A stretch of DNA of 64,000 nt, taken from the NCBI RefSeq assembly GCF_040436345.1, contig NC_133237.1, positions 24,495,749 through 24,559,748 of the forward strand, written 5' to 3'. Positions 62,481-64,000 of this stretch are shown in pieces. Both the position numbers and the translations under genes were made by a program. Each line of letters begins with the position of its first letter. The first letter of the stretch is position 1. Source of the stretch: Pagrus major. Taxonomy: Eukaryota > Chordata > Actinopteri > Spariformes > Sparidae. Below the pieces are notes generated by a model that saw nothing but the letters and a program-made list of their open reading frames with translations, had not been told where the DNA came from and made no database searches.

Positions 62481-63753
62481 TTCATCGTGTGCGGGGACAA
62501 AAATAACATCAAGTTTTTGAATCATTACACTTTCTACACATGATAAATATCAGCACATATATTATTATTATATATATTCAAGATATGCATTTTACATATA
62601 CTTTTCCTCTCATTTATATACATCGATTTATGTACAGTCTTTGTATTTACACTTGGGGTCAAAGGTCACTGAACCTGAAGCACTTGAAACAAGGTTAAGG
62701 GAGAGAATCATACGAACCTAAAGGCAGTGTAGTCATCCATCCGTTATCGTCGAACCGTAACAGCAACGCGGGCGGTCTTAAATGTACTCTCCGAGGACAA
62801 CAACAGCAACAACAGCAACAACAACAACAACAGAAAAAAACACTCACACCAAATAAAACACTGCCATTCTGAGGCCCGGCTCGTTCATAATCGGCTCGTC
62901 ATGCAAAAAAAACAAAAAAAAAAACACATCGCGGTGCTTTTTTTCCTCGAAAAAAACTGAATAGGAGATGCAAGTTTCAAAAAGGATTTACAGTAACATT
63001 CTTCTCATACTGTGCTGGTATAAAGTGAGTTAAAGTGAGCTGACCTGCGTGGACTACAGTCGTTAAAGATGTGATAGAAGACCGGGAGGTGACGATAAGA
63101 ATTAAACTGCATTAAAATGTTTCATCCTGCGCGCCGAAAACCTGTCTCGAAAGGGGGCTCAGCGTTTGTTTTTTTTTCTCCTCATGTGCACAAAAGCTCG
63201 AATACCCTGTGAGCATTGTTAAGACTCTCGCTCTGTCTCCGTGATTTCACCCTGAGGATGGGCTTTGCTCCTAAACCATGTCAGGCTCTGAGTTTTCCCC
63301 TAACCGAAAAAGTCGTATAACGTGTGAATATCATATTGCAAAAATTTTGATTGCATGTTCTAATAAGGCAAAAATAAGAAGAAAAAAAAACTCACAGAAA
63401 ATACAGACCACTGCATCAAACAACAAAGATGAAACAAAGCAGAGCGAATAAAAAGAGAAAAATAAAAAAAATTGAATGTAATACTCATCTATATTCCAGT
63501 CTTTCCTCCTAAAGGCAACTGTTCCTCCACTATGGCATTTTGGTGTCTTTTTTTTTTTTAGTCACATTTATGTTCTAGCGAGCGATTGTAAGAGATGAGT
63601 TTCTTTGCAGCCTGCAGCAGATGTGTTCTGGTTTCAGGTGGGCATTGGTGAGGCCAGTGTGAGTTTTCCATCAGGCCTTGGGTGGCGACAGTTTAAAGAG
63701 AGTATGAACAGCCATAGGGGTGCTGGTAAGCTGTGATGCCTTAGGGTCATAGG
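62481..63753 (-). other. Likely 3' UTR of the terminal minus-strand gene
   Basis: The stretch follows the stop codon at 63754-63756. It is A/T-rich, with poly-A runs, a (CAA)n tract at 62797-62832 and a TATATTATTATTATATATAT stretch near 62555. I could not decide on the poly(A) site. Confidence 0.4.
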
Positions 63754-63908
63754 TCATAGAGTGGTGCTCTGGGGCTCCTCCTCAGGCACAGCGTCCCCCT
63801 CTGGAGAGTCTGTCACTGCCACGGACCTCCTGCAAGGGGCACCGCTGAACTCATCGATGAGGCTGTCCAGATTGACATTGATGGAGGGGATTTCATAATT
63901 GAAGATAT
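63754..63908 (-). CDS. C-terminal exon of an unidentified protein (partial)
   Basis: The minus strand reads IFNYEIPSINVNLDSLIDEF, then SGAPCRRSVAVTDSPEGDAV and PEEEPQSTTL, then stop (TGA at 63754-63756). An acceptor at 63909-63910 (CCACCATCGCTCACCATTAG) after a strong pyrimidine tract marks the likely exon start, leaving phase 2. The frame also stays open to the window edge as a proline-rich reading, which I take to be the pyrimidine tract. The hydrophobic-acidic block NVNLDSLIDEF looks conserved-like. The last residues T-T-L fit a class I PDZ ligand (S/T-x-hydrophobic). I do not recognise the family and assign no function. Confidence 0.6.
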
Positions 63909-64000
63909 CTAATGGTGAGCGATGGTGGGAGAGGTGAGTGTGATGAGCAGAGAAGGCGGAAATGGTGATGTGAGCAAGAGGAGGAGGAGGAGGAGGAGGA

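Noticed and set aside
63909-64000. Extending the terminal exon to the window edge as a proline- and histidine-rich coding sequence
   Set aside because: The added part looks like an intron pyrimidine tract ending in CACCATTAG, a good acceptor. The extra residues are low-complexity.

Overview
This window is nuclear DNA of a ray-finned (probably percomorph) fish. Evidence: intron-rich genes with GT-AG junctions, AATAAA signals, many short fold-back DNA transposons, CA/GA/GGA microsatellites, and protein fragments that read as vertebrate orthologues. All exon borders below were placed by eye from reading frame, GT-AG signals and family similarity. No alignment was run.

Layout: (1) 1-3.6 kb: the last two coding exons of a meteorin-like gene (metrnl, +). 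(2) 3.8-14.2 kb: no recognisable gene; MITEs, microsatellites and dispersed repeats. (3) 14.2-16.0 kb: complete atp5pd (-), subunit d of mitochondrial ATP synthase, with tandem ETS-type sites at its 5' end. (4) 16.9-20.3 kb: complete slc16a5-like monocarboxylate transporter (+), head-to-head with atp5pd. (5) 20.9-27.3 kb: complete 16-exon acsf2 (+), a mitochondrial acyl-CoA synthetase, with a ruined Tc1/mariner copy in intron 6. (6) 27.5-43.1 kb: a 15 kb strand-asymmetric degenerate satellite. It is T-rich on the + strand up to about 37.23 kb and A-rich after it. The switch point is a near-perfect 47-bp fold-back. The array carries at least nine copies of a retroposon 3' end and a 5'-truncated LINE next to the switch. 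(7) 43.9-54.8 kb: complete ndel1 (-), with a fold-back MITE in the likely 3' UTR, a CRE-bearing promoter region and a five-codon uORF ending one base before the main start. (8) 56.8-57.9 kb: rnf222 (+), an intronless RING protein with a C-terminal membrane anchor. (9) 57.9-64.0 kb: mostly repeats and a likely long 3' UTR, ending in the last coding exon of an unidentified minus-strand gene whose protein ends in a PDZ-ligand-like tail.

Together the genes form an ordinary vertebrate housekeeping block: mitochondrial energy and lipid metabolism (atp5pd, acsf2), solute transport (slc16a5), dynein/centrosome regulation (ndel1) and a membrane RING protein (rnf222). From memory their human counterparts all lie on chromosome 17, with ATP5PD-SLC16A5 and NDEL1-RNF222 as neighbours, so the block looks like rearranged ancestral synteny. 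I found no new protein-coding system. The most unusual object is the giant inverted satellite with its embedded retroposon copies.
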